64,000 nucleotides of DNA from assembly GCA_945883235.1 (NCBI GenBank), contig CAMCXF010000002.1, positions 95,982 through 159,981 of the forward strand. The letters are read 5' to 3'. A program made the translations under genes and the position numbers. Numbering within the stretch: the first letter of the stretch is position 1; each line of letters starts with the position of its first letter. A model generated the notes under the pieces. It was not told where the DNA came from, ran no database searches, and saw nothing but the letters and a program-made list of their open reading frames with translations. This document shows, one piece after another, positions 53,665-61,695 of the stretch. Source of the DNA: Phenylobacterium deserti (GTDB lineage: Bacteria > Pseudomonadota > Alphaproteobacteria > Caulobacterales > Caulobacteraceae).

Positions 53665-54270
53665 ATGCTGCGTCGCGCGTTTGTGTTCCTGGCGCTTGGC
53701 CTGGCGTTTTGGCCTCAGGCGATGGCGGCCGATACGGCGACGCGCGATCCGGCCAGGGTCCCGGCGGGTGCCTATCTGCTGGATACCCGCAATTCCAGCC
53801 TGATGATCAGGATCCCGCTGATGGGCGGATTTTCCCGCTACCGGATGCGGTTCAACAAGCTGAGCGGAAGCTTCGACTTCGATCCTGCCAGCTGGCTGTC
53901 GACTGAGGTTGAGATCAGCGTCGACCCGCGAGCGATTGAGGCCGAGAACACGATGTTCAATCGCGCCATCGTCGGCTACTTCGAGCCAGACAAATATCCG
54001 GTGATACGGTTCCGTTCGACGGCCCTGGTCGCCGATCCCAGCGGACGGGGCAAGCTATCCGGCGACCTGACCTTTCACGGCGTGACGCGGCCGATCACCC
54101 TCGATGTACAGTTCAACGGCTTCGGGTCAGATCCTCAGGGCGCTGGTGCCCGGATGCAGTTTTCGGGCACGGGGACGATCAGACGGACGGAATTTGGCGT
54201 CATCGCCGGGCGTCTGTTTGCCGATGACAGGATTGATTTGGTCTTCGACGTCGAGTTTGCCAGGAAGTAG
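53665..54270 (+). CDS. YceI-family periplasmic lipid-binding protein
   Basis: A 201-residue protein with a signal peptide (RAFVFLALGLAFWPQAMA) and the YceI lipocalin-like fold: YLLDTRNSSLMIRIPLMGGFSRY, then KYPVIRFRST and GDLTFHGVTRPITLDVQFNG. Family members bind polyprenoid or amide lipids. It lies four bases upstream of a gene that itself carries a YceI domain. Confidence 0.9.
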   Translation: MLRRAFVFLALGLAFWPQAMAADTATRDPARVPAGAYLLDTRNSSLMIRIPLMGGFSRYRMRFNKLSGSFDFDPASWLSTEVEISVDPRAIEAENTMFNRAIVGYFEPDKYPVIRFRSTALVADPSGRGKLSGDLTFHGVTRPITLDVQFNGFGSDPQGAGARMQFSGTGTIRRTEFGVIAGRLFADDRIDLVFDVEFARK

Positions 54271-54274
54271 GCCA

Positions 54275-55546
54275 ATGACCGATCCCACGAAACCCGTGTC
54301 CTACGCGCGATACTCCAGCGTCGCCATGATGCTGCACTGGACGATCGCGGCCCTGATCGTGCTGCAGGTGGTGTTGGCCGGGCGGATGGAGGGGCGAACA
54401 CCCGAGGCGTTCGCCATTGTCCAGCTGCACAAGTCCATCGGGATTTCTGTCTTGCTGGTGAGCGTCCTGCGACTTGTCTGGCGTTTCCTGAACCCACCGC
54501 CGCCCGAGCCGGCCTCGCTTTCAGCTTGGGAGCGGAGACTGTCTCACCTTGTGCACTGGGGCCTCTACGCGGTGATGATCGGCATGCCGCTCACCGGCTG
54601 GCTGGCGACCTCGGCCAGTCGTCTGGCGTTCCCGACCCTGCTGTTCGGCGTCGTGCCCTGGCCGCACATTCCGGGTCTCGCCGACCTGGCACCGTCCGCC
54701 AAGGCGATGTGGCATGAGGTGGGCGAGGTCAGCCACGAGCTGATCATCAAGGGGGCCTACATTCTGGTCGGGCTGCATCTAGCGGGCGCGCTCAAACATC
54801 AGTTTTCGCGCCGCGACGAGCCGGTGCTGCCCCGCATGGCGGCGTGGCTCCGGTTCGAGCGGCGGTGGGATCCCCGGCTCCTGGCCATCCCGGTCGCCTT
54901 CGGTGCGGTGGTGACCTTTGGCCGACTGTACGATCCGCCGCGACCGCAAGCCGCCGCGCCGGCACCGGTGGTCGTTGATCTCCCGGATCCCATGCCGGTC
55001 CCGACTACAACCGAAACCCTCCAGCCTGTTGCGCCATCGGCTACGGCTGAACCGGTGGTCTGGACGGTCGGACGAGGCTCCAGTCTCACCTTCGCGACGT
55101 CCTGGGGCGGAGAGGCAATCCAGGGCCGGTTCGACAGCTGGACCGCCGACATCCTCTTCAGCCCCGACGCGCTGGACCGCTCAAGGGTCTCGGTGTCCAT
55201 CGACATGAGCTCGGCAAGCTCGGGCGACGAACAGCGCGACGCCAGCCTGCCGGGCTCCGACTGGTTCGACACTGCCGTCCATCCGAAGGCGACCTTCGTG
55301 GCGACCCGTTTTGACAAGACGGGCGAGGGCCGCTTCGTGGCGCGGGGAAAACTGACGCTTCGGGGGGTCAGCCGGCCGGTGGACCTGCCATTCCGCCTGA
55401 AGATCGACGGCGACAGAGCCGAGGTCAGCGGTGTAACCAACCTCGACCGGACGACCTTCGGCGTTGGGCAGGGCGAGTGGACGAGCACCGATCAGATACC
55501 GGCCCGAGTGACGGTGCGCATCGCGCTGAAGGCACAGCGGAAATAG
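54275..55546 (+). CDS. Cytochrome b561 - YceI fusion protein
   Basis: A 423-residue protein. Residues 1-190 are a four-helix cytochrome b561 with haem-ligand histidines in MMLHWTIAALIVLQ, QLHKSIGI, LVHWGLYAVMIGMPLTGW and VSHELIIKGAYILVGLHLAG. After a further membrane helix and a Pro/Ala-rich linker (about 225-270) comes a periplasmic YceI domain (VWTVGRGSSLTFATSWGGEAI, then LRGVSRPVDLPFRL). The arrangement suggests transfer of electrons to a lipid or quinone held by YceI; known as a fusion in Proteobacteria. It starts four bases after the YceI gene. Confidence 0.9.
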   Translation: MTDPTKPVSYARYSSVAMMLHWTIAALIVLQVVLAGRMEGRTPEAFAIVQLHKSIGISVLLVSVLRLVWRFLNPPPPEPASLSAWERRLSHLVHWGLYAVMIGMPLTGWLATSASRLAFPTLLFGVVPWPHIPGLADLAPSAKAMWHEVGEVSHELIIKGAYILVGLHLAGALKHQFSRRDEPVLPRMAAWLRFERRWDPRLLAIPVAFGAVVTFGRLYDPPRPQAAAPAPVVVDLPDPMPVPTTTETLQPVAPSATAEPVVWTVGRGSSLTFATSWGGEAIQGRFDSWTADILFSPDALDRSRVSVSIDMSSASSGDEQRDASLPGSDWFDTAVHPKATFVATRFDKTGEGRFVARGKLTLRGVSRPVDLPFRLKIDGDRAEVSGVTNLDRTTFGVGQGEWTSTDQIPARVTVRIALKAQRK

Positions 55547-56445
55547 CCGCGGCCGCCGCCGTGCTTGCCGCCGGCGGTCTGGTGCTGATGCCGACGGAGA
55601 CCGTCTACGGCCTGGCCGCTGACGCCGCCAACCCGCGCGCCGTGGCCGCAATCTATGAAGCCAAAGGCCGCCCCAGCTTCAATCCGCTGATCGCCCACGT
55701 CAGTGATGTAACGATGGCGAGGCGGATCGCGGTGTTCGACGACCGCGCCGAACGGCTGTCTGCGGCGTTCTGGCCGGGCCCGCTGACGCTGGTGCTGCCG
55801 GTCGCAGATGGTGGCGCGGTGTGCGATCTGGCCCGCGCCGGACTTGATACCGTGGCGGTCCGCGCGCCCAGCCACCCGATGGCCAGGGCACTGATCGCCG
55901 CGTTTGGCGGGCCAATCGTGGCACCCTCCGCAAATCGTTCAGGCCGCCCAAGCCCTACGACGTTTGCCGATGCGATGGAGGAAACCGGCGCGGCCACTGG
56001 TTCTGCCCTGGACGGCGGCCACTGCGCCGTAGGGCTTGAGTCAACGGTGGTCGCTCTACTGTATGAGGCCCGTCTGCTCCGCCCGGGCGCAGTTACCCGC
56101 AGCGAGATCGAGGCGATGATTGGTCCACTGCTGGAAGCAGAGGGAGATGCGAAGCGCTCGCCAGGCCGGATGACGCGCCACTACGCCCCCAGCGCGCCTG
56201 TCCGGCTGGATGTGGTGGTGCCGGCACCCGGCGAGGCCTGGCTCTCCTTCGGCGGTGCAGGTTCCGGCCCTTGGAACCTGAGCCCATCGGGAGATTTGCG
56301 CGAAGCCGCCGCCAACCTGTTCGCCTATCTGCGGGCTGCGGACCGCACTCATCCGACCGCTATCGCTATCGCGCCGATCCCGCCGGAAGGCCTGGGTGAA
56401 GCCATCAACGACCGCCTGCGCCGCGCGGCGGGGTTTGTAGGTTAG
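55477..56445 (+). CDS. L-threonylcarbamoyladenylate synthase (TsaC/Sua5)
   Basis: Makes threonylcarbamoyl-AMP for the t6A37 modification of tRNAs. The 322 residues have the YrdC opening LVLMPTETVYGLAADA, KGRPSFNPLIAH with the KxR motif, and PSANRSGRPSPT with SxN, followed by a C-terminal Sua5 domain after RMTRHYAPSAPV. The start is GTG 55477, which overlaps the end of the cytochrome b561-YceI gene by 70 bases; no later start leaves the first strand intact. The stop overlaps the convergent vapC stop. Confidence 0.93.
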   Translation: MDEHRSDTGPSDGAHRAEGTAEIAAAAAVLAAGGLVLMPTETVYGLAADAANPRAVAAIYEAKGRPSFNPLIAHVSDVTMARRIAVFDDRAERLSAAFWPGPLTLVLPVADGGAVCDLARAGLDTVAVRAPSHPMARALIAAFGGPIVAPSANRSGRPSPTTFADAMEETGAATGSALDGGHCAVGLESTVVALLYEARLLRPGAVTRSEIEAMIGPLLEAEGDAKRSPGRMTRHYAPSAPVRLDVVVPAPGEAWLSFGGAGSGPWNLSPSGDLREAAANLFAYLRAADRTHPTAIAIAPIPPEGLGEAINDRLRRAAGFVG

Positions 56446-56831
56446 ATCGCCGAGCGTATGTCGGTCTTGGCGAAGTCATCGCCCTTATAGAGCAGGGGAA
56501 GGCCGAGTTGCTTCGCCAGTGCGTAGGCGAAACAGTCTGCCAGGTTCAGTTGGGCCGGGTGGCGACCTTTGCCGAACTGCAGGTAGGCCGCCAGCGCGGC
56601 CGCGCCGAGTTCCACGTCTTCACGCTGCGTCACGCCCAGGCCAGACAGCCAATCCACCAACTCCGCCGCGTCGGCCATGAGTAGCCGTTGGATCAGGACG
56701 ACCCCCGTCTCAACGTAGTTGATGGGCGATAGATAGCTCACTTTGGACCGGTCAAGGACCGACAGGAACTGTTGCTTCTCCGGCTCCCGCTCTGCGATCG
56801 CGACGAGTGCGGAGGTGTCGACGACGATCAA
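56442..56831 (-). CDS. vapC: VapC-type PIN-domain toxin
   Basis: A 129-residue PIN-domain ribonuclease. The acidic site is visible: Asp5 in IVVDTSALVAI, Glu in NYVETGVVL, Asp in LADCFAYALAK and Asp in YKGDDFAKTDI. Its start overlaps the vapB stop in ATGA, as expected of a toxin-antitoxin operon. Targets in relatives are tRNAs or rRNA. Confidence 0.9.
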   Translation of the reverse strand: MIVVDTSALVAIAEREPEKQQFLSVLDRSKVSYLSPINYVETGVVLIQRLLMADAAELVDWLSGLGVTQREDVELGAAALAAYLQFGKGRHPAQLNLADCFAYALAKQLGLPLLYKGDDFAKTDIRSAI

Positions 56832-57103
56832 GTCCCGTCCTCAGCAAAACCCGGAATTTCGTTGAGATCATCCCAAGCCGCTTTGGTCATCGGCGGCATC
56901 GGGCCTCGATCACCAGCCGTCTCGTGAAGGCGATCTACCGATGCAATCATCTCTTCCAGGGACAACTTCCGCCGCTTCTGCGGTATTTCCGCCAACGCCC
57001 GATCCAACGCCCCGTCGAGAGCCGCAGTTATGCTCAGGCCACGCAAGCTCGCCAGTTCGCGCGCCTTGCGTTCTGTTTCCGGGTTCTTGATCAGGATGGC
57101 CAT
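56828..57103 (-). CDS. vapB: VapB-type antitoxin
   Basis: A 91-residue antitoxin of the PSK_trans_fac (Rv0623) family. The N-terminal AILIKNPETERKARELASLRGLSITAALDGAL is the DNA-binding ribbon-helix-helix-like part, and the C-terminal DDLNEIPGFAEDG wraps the toxin. The gene order antitoxin-toxin and the four-base overlap are standard. A perfect inverted repeat 12 bases upstream of the ATG is the probable operator. Confidence 0.9.
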   Translation of the reverse strand: MAILIKNPETERKARELASLRGLSITAALDGALDRALAEIPQKRRKLSLEEMIASVDRLHETAGDRGPMPPMTKAAWDDLNEIPGFAEDGT

Positions 57104-57114
57104 GGCGCACTCTG

Positions 57115-57134
57115 GTATATATCGGAGTATATAC
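57115..57134. promoter_or_regulatory. Operator/promoter of vapBC
   Basis: GTATATA (57115-57121) and TATATAC (57128-57134) form a perfect 7-bp inverted repeat with a 6-base spacer. The arms contain TATA-like hexamers that could serve as the -10 element for vapBC, so antitoxin binding would directly block the promoter. Position 12 to 31 bases upstream of the vapB ATG. Confidence 0.6.
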
Positions 57135-57170
57135 TGGCAAAATTGGCGACGGAAGGCTAGTCATGACCCC

Positions 57171-58580
57171 ATGACCGCCCCCGTTCCTGCCGACGTGATA
57201 TCGCGCCTCAAGGCCGTGCTGGGTCCGGGCGGCTGGAGCGAGGATCCGGATCGCCTCGCGCCCAAGCTGGTGGAGTGGCGCGACCGCTGGGTCGGGACCA
57301 CGCCGTTCCTGGCATTGCCCAAGTCGACGGCGGACGTGGCCGCCGTGGTCGGCATCTGCTTTGAGGCGGGTCAGGCCATCACCACCCAGGGCGGCAATAC
57401 CGGCTTGGTGGGCGGACAGATCCCCCAGGGCGAAATCCTGCTGTCCACCGAACGGCTGCGCACGATCCGTGAGGTCGAAGCCTATGATGATGTGCTGGTC
57501 GCAGAGGCCGGCGTCACCCTGTCCGAGGTCCATGCCGCTGCGGCCAACGTTCGGCGCCGGTTCCCGCTGGGTCTGGCGTCCGAGGGTTCGGCGACCGTGG
57601 GCGGCGTGGTGTCAACCAACGCCGGCGGCACCCAGGTTCTGCGCTACGGCATGACCCGTAACCTGGTGCTGGGCCTGGAGGCGGTGCTGCCCAATGGCGA
57701 GCTCTGGAACGGGCTTAAGCGACTGCGCAAAGACAACACCGGCTACGACCTTAAGCAGTTCCTGATCGGGGCCGAGGGCACGCTGGGCGTGGTGACCGCC
57801 GCGGCGCTGAAGCTTTTCCCCGTCATGGCTTCACGGGCCGTCGCAATGATCGGCGTCGGCACGCCCGAGGCAGCGTTGGAACTCCTCACCCGCGCCAAGG
57901 ATGAAACCGGCGGTGCCGTCGAGGCCTTCGAACTGATGGGCCGGCTTGGTGTCGATTTCGCCCTGCGCAATATCGCGGGAACCCGTGACCCGCTGGCTGA
58001 TACGCACCCCTGGTACATCCTGGCGGAGTTTTCCTCCGGCGAACCCGGCTCGGCCGAAACCGCGATGGCGCGCTTTCTCGAAGCAGGACTGGAGGCCGGT
58101 CTGGTCCGCGACGCGGTGGTCGCCCAGACGGAGACCCAGGCCAAGGCGCTATGGGCGATCCGCGAAAACCAGTCGCCCGCGCAAAAGCCCGAGGGTGCCA
58201 CCTGGAAGCACGACGTCGCGGTGCCCGTCAGTCTGGTCCCCGCATTCCTGGCCGAGGCAACGTCAGCGATGCTGGCCTTCGCCCCCGGTGCCCGTATCGC
58301 CGCCTTTGGTCACGTGGGCGACGGCAATATCCATTACGACGTCCTGCGGCCCGACGGCGGGTCAGACGCCGAGCACGCTGCACGCCGCGACGCCGGCTCC
58401 CGGATCGTCCACGACATCGTGGCCCGGATGGGCGGCTCGATCAGCGCCGAGCACGGTCTGGGCTCGATGAAAACCGCAGAGGGCGCGCGCTACAAAAGCG
58501 ACGTCGAACTGGCTGCGCAGCGGGCGATCCGCCACGCCCTTGACCCCAAGCGCATCCTCAATCCACGGGTTCTTTTCTAG
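57171..58580 (+). CDS. FAD-linked 2-hydroxyacid dehydrogenase (GlcD/D2HGDH-like)
   Basis: A 469-residue flavin enzyme of the FAD_binding_4 family. The FAD loop is TTQGGNTGLVGGQIP, followed by GSATVGGVVSTNAGGTQVLRYGMTRN and LIGAEGTLGVVT; the C-terminal cap carries FGHVGDGNIHYDV and GSISAEHGLGSMK with the metal-binding histidines. The pattern fits D-2-hydroxyglutarate or D-lactate dehydrogenases. ATG 57171 begins the natural N-terminus; the extra open frame upstream overlaps vapB in antisense. Confidence 0.9.
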   Translation: MTAPVPADVISRLKAVLGPGGWSEDPDRLAPKLVEWRDRWVGTTPFLALPKSTADVAAVVGICFEAGQAITTQGGNTGLVGGQIPQGEILLSTERLRTIREVEAYDDVLVAEAGVTLSEVHAAAANVRRRFPLGLASEGSATVGGVVSTNAGGTQVLRYGMTRNLVLGLEAVLPNGELWNGLKRLRKDNTGYDLKQFLIGAEGTLGVVTAAALKLFPVMASRAVAMIGVGTPEAALELLTRAKDETGGAVEAFELMGRLGVDFALRNIAGTRDPLADTHPWYILAEFSSGEPGSAETAMARFLEAGLEAGLVRDAVVAQTETQAKALWAIRENQSPAQKPEGATWKHDVAVPVSLVPAFLAEATSAMLAFAPGARIAAFGHVGDGNIHYDVLRPDGGSDAEHAARRDAGSRIVHDIVARMGGSISAEHGLGSMKTAEGARYKSDVELAAQRAIRHALDPKRILNPRVLF

Positions 58581-58620
58581 CAGGCTTGGCGCGCCTCTCA
58601 CGTCGCCGTAAGACCCCTCC

Positions 58621-59430
58621 ATGCTGATCGTCCTTTCCCCGGCCAAGTCGCTCGATTTCACGGCTGCGCCGGAGTCCGTCGCAATCAGTACACCGCAGAT
58701 GACCGATCAGGTCGCTGAACTGGCCAGGACTACCCGAAAGCTCCGGGTTGCGGACCTCAAGCGGATGATGTCGCTGTCCGACAGCCTGGCAAAGCTGAAC
58801 CGCGAGCGGTTCCAGGCTTTCGATCCGGCCTCGGACGAAGGCGTGCAGGCCGCGTTCGCCTTCAACGGCGATGTCTATTCCGGACTGAAGGCGCGGGAGC
58901 TGGATCGCAAGGGCCTCGCCTGGGCGCAGGACCACATCCGCATCCTGTCCGGTCTCTATGGCGTGCTACGCCCGCTGGACGCCATCCAGCCTTACCGACT
59001 GGAAATGGGGGTGCGCATCAAGACCCGGCGCGGGCAGAGCCTCTACGATTTCTGGGGTCCAAGGGTATCCGAGGCCTTGAATGCCGCCGCGCAGGGCCAG
59101 AAAGACAAGACCCTCGTCAATTGCGCCAGCGGCGAATACTTCGGTGCGGTCGACCGCAAGGCATTGACCCTGCCCGTGCTGTCCTGCCGCTTTCTCGAGG
59201 AGAAGGACGGGGAGGCCCGCATCGTCTCGTTCTACGCCAAGAAGGCGCGCGGCCTGCTGGCCCGCTACGCCATCGATCAGCGCATCGACTGCGCCGCCGA
59301 TCTCAAGGCGTTCGATGTCGCCGACTATCGTTTTGTTCCCGAGCTTTCGACGGACGCGGAATTCACCTTCTCAAGGCCTCAACCGGAGCCCGTCGCCCAG
59401 ACGCGCGCGGCAGCCCGAAACGCTGTCTGA
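58621..59430 (+). CDS. yaaA: Peroxide stress protein YaaA (DUF328)
   Basis: A 269-residue protein beginning LIVLSPAKSLDF, with LSGLYGVLRPLDAIQPYRLEMG and NCASGEYFGAV, all YaaA hallmarks. In E. coli YaaA reduces free iron and DNA damage during peroxide stress. The length is about ten residues longer than the E. coli protein at the C-terminus. Confidence 0.94.
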   Translation: MLIVLSPAKSLDFTAAPESVAISTPQMTDQVAELARTTRKLRVADLKRMMSLSDSLAKLNRERFQAFDPASDEGVQAAFAFNGDVYSGLKARELDRKGLAWAQDHIRILSGLYGVLRPLDAIQPYRLEMGVRIKTRRGQSLYDFWGPRVSEALNAAAQGQKDKTLVNCASGEYFGAVDRKALTLPVLSCRFLEEKDGEARIVSFYAKKARGLLARYAIDQRIDCAADLKAFDVADYRFVPELSTDAEFTFSRPQPEPVAQTRAAARNAV

Positions 59431-59441
59431 CCGTCGTCGAC

Positions 59442-59984
59442 TCACGCCGAGTTGGCGAGATAGGCGACCGGGTCCTTCAGGAAATCGTGGGCGTCGGCCA
59501 GACAGCCCTGCCAGGCCTGCAAGTGGGTCTCCGCGTCGCTCCGGGACAGCGATTTGAATAGGACCGCAGAATAGAGGACGTGCTGCATACCGGCGCGGTC
59601 CTGATAGATGCGGCACATCACCGAGGTCTGGTTAAACGCGTTGATCTGGGCGCTGCTGACGGTCGCGCGGGCCAATCCCGCATCCAGCAGGACTGCCCGG
59701 CAACCGCGACCCTGAGGTGTGCAGCCAGCGAACTGCATCGAAAAGCTCGCCGCCGTTGAGGTCACAGATACAAACACCGTGTCATCTTCCCGAGACCGGG
59801 TCTGGACCTTGGCCCCCGCCGTCCCCAGAAGCTCCATCAGGCCCTGTGGGTTCTGCGCATCGAAACTGGCAACAGGGGTCGCGGCGCGTGGCGGAGGCGG
59901 CTTCGCCGGGGCCGCTGGCCTTGCCGGTGCCGCTGCCAGGCACATCAAGGCGACCGGGAACATCATGAGCACGTTTCGGATCAT
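59442..59984 (-). CDS. Exported YbjN-like protein
   Basis: A 180-residue protein with a signal peptide (NVLMMFPVALMCLAAAPA) and a Pro/Ala-rich spacer, then a domain resembling bacterial YbjN sensory-like proteins: LMELLGTAGAKVQ, FSMQFAGCTPQGRGCRAVLL and INAFNQTSVMCRIYQD. The C-terminal WQGCLADAHDFLKDP has a cysteine that may pair with one of the earlier ones. Function unknown; the family call is tentative. Confidence 0.72.
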   Translation of the reverse strand: MIRNVLMMFPVALMCLAAAPARPAAPAKPPPPRAATPVASFDAQNPQGLMELLGTAGAKVQTRSREDDTVFVSVTSTAASFSMQFAGCTPQGRGCRAVLLDAGLARATVSSAQINAFNQTSVMCRIYQDRAGMQHVLYSAVLFKSLSRSDAETHLQAWQGCLADAHDFLKDPVAYLANSA

Positions 59985-60105
59985 CTGACCTCGCTATCAG
60001 ACCGGCCTTCGTGGCGCGAGTATGGCGTCAGCCGACCACCTCCGGTTTCCGTAGCGTCGTCCCCACACTCTCGATAGACTTCAGCTGCAAGTCGGGAGGA
60101 TTGAC

Positions 60106-61080
60106 ATGGAAATGCTCGTCGTCGGTGCGTTCCTGTTTCTGGCGCTGGTCGTGGCCCTGGGTGCTATCAAGATCGTACCCCAGGGCCGGGAATTTACGGT
60201 CGAGACATTCGGCCGCTACACGCGAACGCTGAAGCCGGGGATCAGCTTCCTGACCCCCTTCGTCGAGGGTGTCGGTCGCAAGATCAACATGATGGAGCAG
60301 GTTCTGGATGTGCCGCGCCAGGACGTGATCACCAAGGACAACGTCTCGGTCCAGGTGGATGCCATCGTCTTCATTCAGGTGATGGACGCCGCCGCTGCGG
60401 CCTATCGTGTAACCAATCTGGACTTCGCGATTACCCAGCTGACCATGACCAACCTGCGCACCGTGGTGGGCAACATGGAGCTGGACGAGGTGCTGTCGCA
60501 GCGCGACCAGATCAACACCCGCCTGCTGGACGTCATCGACCAGGCCACGAGCCCCTGGGGCGTCAAGGTGGCGCGCATCGAGATCAAGGATCTGCAGCCG
60601 CCGCCGGACATCACCAACGCCATGGCCCGCCAGATGAAGGCCGAGCGCGAGCGCCGCGCCGTGATCACGGAGGCCGACGGCGAGAAACAGGCCGCCATCA
60701 CTGTGGCAGAAGGCCAGAAGCAGGCCGCGATCTTGCAGGCCGAGGGCCGCCGCGAAGCCGCATTCCGAGACGCCGAGGCGCGCGAACGCTCCGCCGCCGC
60801 CGAAGCCAAGGCCACCGAACTGGTGTCCGACGCGATCGCTGCTGGCGACGTCAATGCCATCAACTATTTCGTAGCCCAGAAATATGTCGAGGCGTTCGGC
60901 AAGCTGGCCGAAAGCCCGAGCCAGAAAATGGTCATCGTCCCCGCCGAGATGAGCGCCCTGGTCGGCACCATCGGCGGCATTGGCGAGCTGGTGAAGGCGA
61001 TCAGCTCGGACACGCCCACGCGACCTGCGCCGCCGCCGCGCGCACGGAGTGGGGGCGCGGTTCCCTCAACCGGGGCCTGA
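60106..61080 (+). CDS. SPFH-domain membrane protein (paraslipin/QmcA-like)
   Basis: A 324-residue protein with one N-terminal membrane helix ([18 protein letters not shown]), an SPFH domain ([22 protein letters not shown], then [19 protein letters not shown]) and a long charged coiled coil ([20 protein letters not shown]) typical of paraslipins. It is followed four bases later by an NfeD gene, the standard partner. The pair organises membrane microdomains and is linked to membrane protein quality control. Confidence 0.93.
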   Translation: MEMLVVGAFLFLALVVALGAIKIVPQGREFTVETFGRYTRTLKPGISFLTPFVEGVGRKINMMEQVLDVPRQDVITKDNVSVQVDAIVFIQVMDAAAAAYRVTNLDFAITQLTMTNLRTVVGNMELDEVLSQRDQINTRLLDVIDQATSPWGVKVARIEIKDLQPPPDITNAMARQMKAERERRAVITEADGEKQAAITVAEGQKQAAILQAEGRREAAFRDAEARERSAAAEAKATELVSDAIAAGDVNAINYFVAQKYVEAFGKLAESPSQKMVIVPAEMSALVGTIGGIGELVKAISSDTPTRPAPPPRARSGGAVPSTGA

Positions 61081-61084
61081 TGTC

Positions 61085-61543
61085 ATGGACACCATCACAA
61101 GCTTCTACCTGACACATCCGCTCTGGATCTGGGGCGGCCTGGCGGCCACGCTGCTGGCGGTTGAGGTGCTGACGGGATCGGGGTGGCTCTTGTGGGTCGC
61201 CGCGTCGGCGGGCGTGACGGGCCTGGTCGTCTCCCTGGTAGGGACCGACTTTACCACGACCGTCCTGATCTTCGCGGCGCTGACGCTGATATCGACCCTG
61301 GCGGTGCGGCGCTATCTGCCCCGCGCAGAGACCGCGTCGGGTCAGGATATCAATGACTATGCGGGTCGACTTGTCGGACATCGCGGTTCGGCGGTCAGCG
61401 CATTTGTCGCAGGGGCCGGGCGGGTGTCTGTCGATGGCAAGGAATGGGCGGCGCAACTGGACGACGGCGGCGTCCTTGATATCGGGGCTCTGGTGGAGAT
61501 CACCGGGATCGATGGCTCGCAACTGAAAGTGCGCCGCTGTTGA
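61085..61543 (+). CDS. NfeD-family protein
   Basis: A 152-residue protein with three hydrophobic segments (WIWGGLAATLLAVEVLTG, LLWVAASAGVTGLVVSL, TVLIFAALTLISTLAV) and a C-terminal OB-fold domain (YAGRLVGHRGSAVSAF, then GRVSVDGKEWAAQLDD and GALVEITGIDG). It starts at ATG 61085 and sits directly behind its SPFH partner. NfeD binds the SPFH coat in relatives. Confidence 0.9.
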   Translation: MDTITSFYLTHPLWIWGGLAATLLAVEVLTGSGWLLWVAASAGVTGLVVSLVGTDFTTTVLIFAALTLISTLAVRRYLPRAETASGQDINDYAGRLVGHRGSAVSAFVAGAGRVSVDGKEWAAQLDDGGVLDIGALVEITGIDGSQLKVRRC

Positions 61544-61695
61544 TGGCCTCGGCTCGGAGTTCCGTTGCGTCACGTCACGTTCATGCAAGCCGTCATAATT
61601 TGCGCCACACTTCGCCCGCGTACGCGGGTGTCTTGACCCACGCGGCGGCACAGCGCTTATGTGCCCGCAAAATAACGGCTGAGGAGAAGACAACG

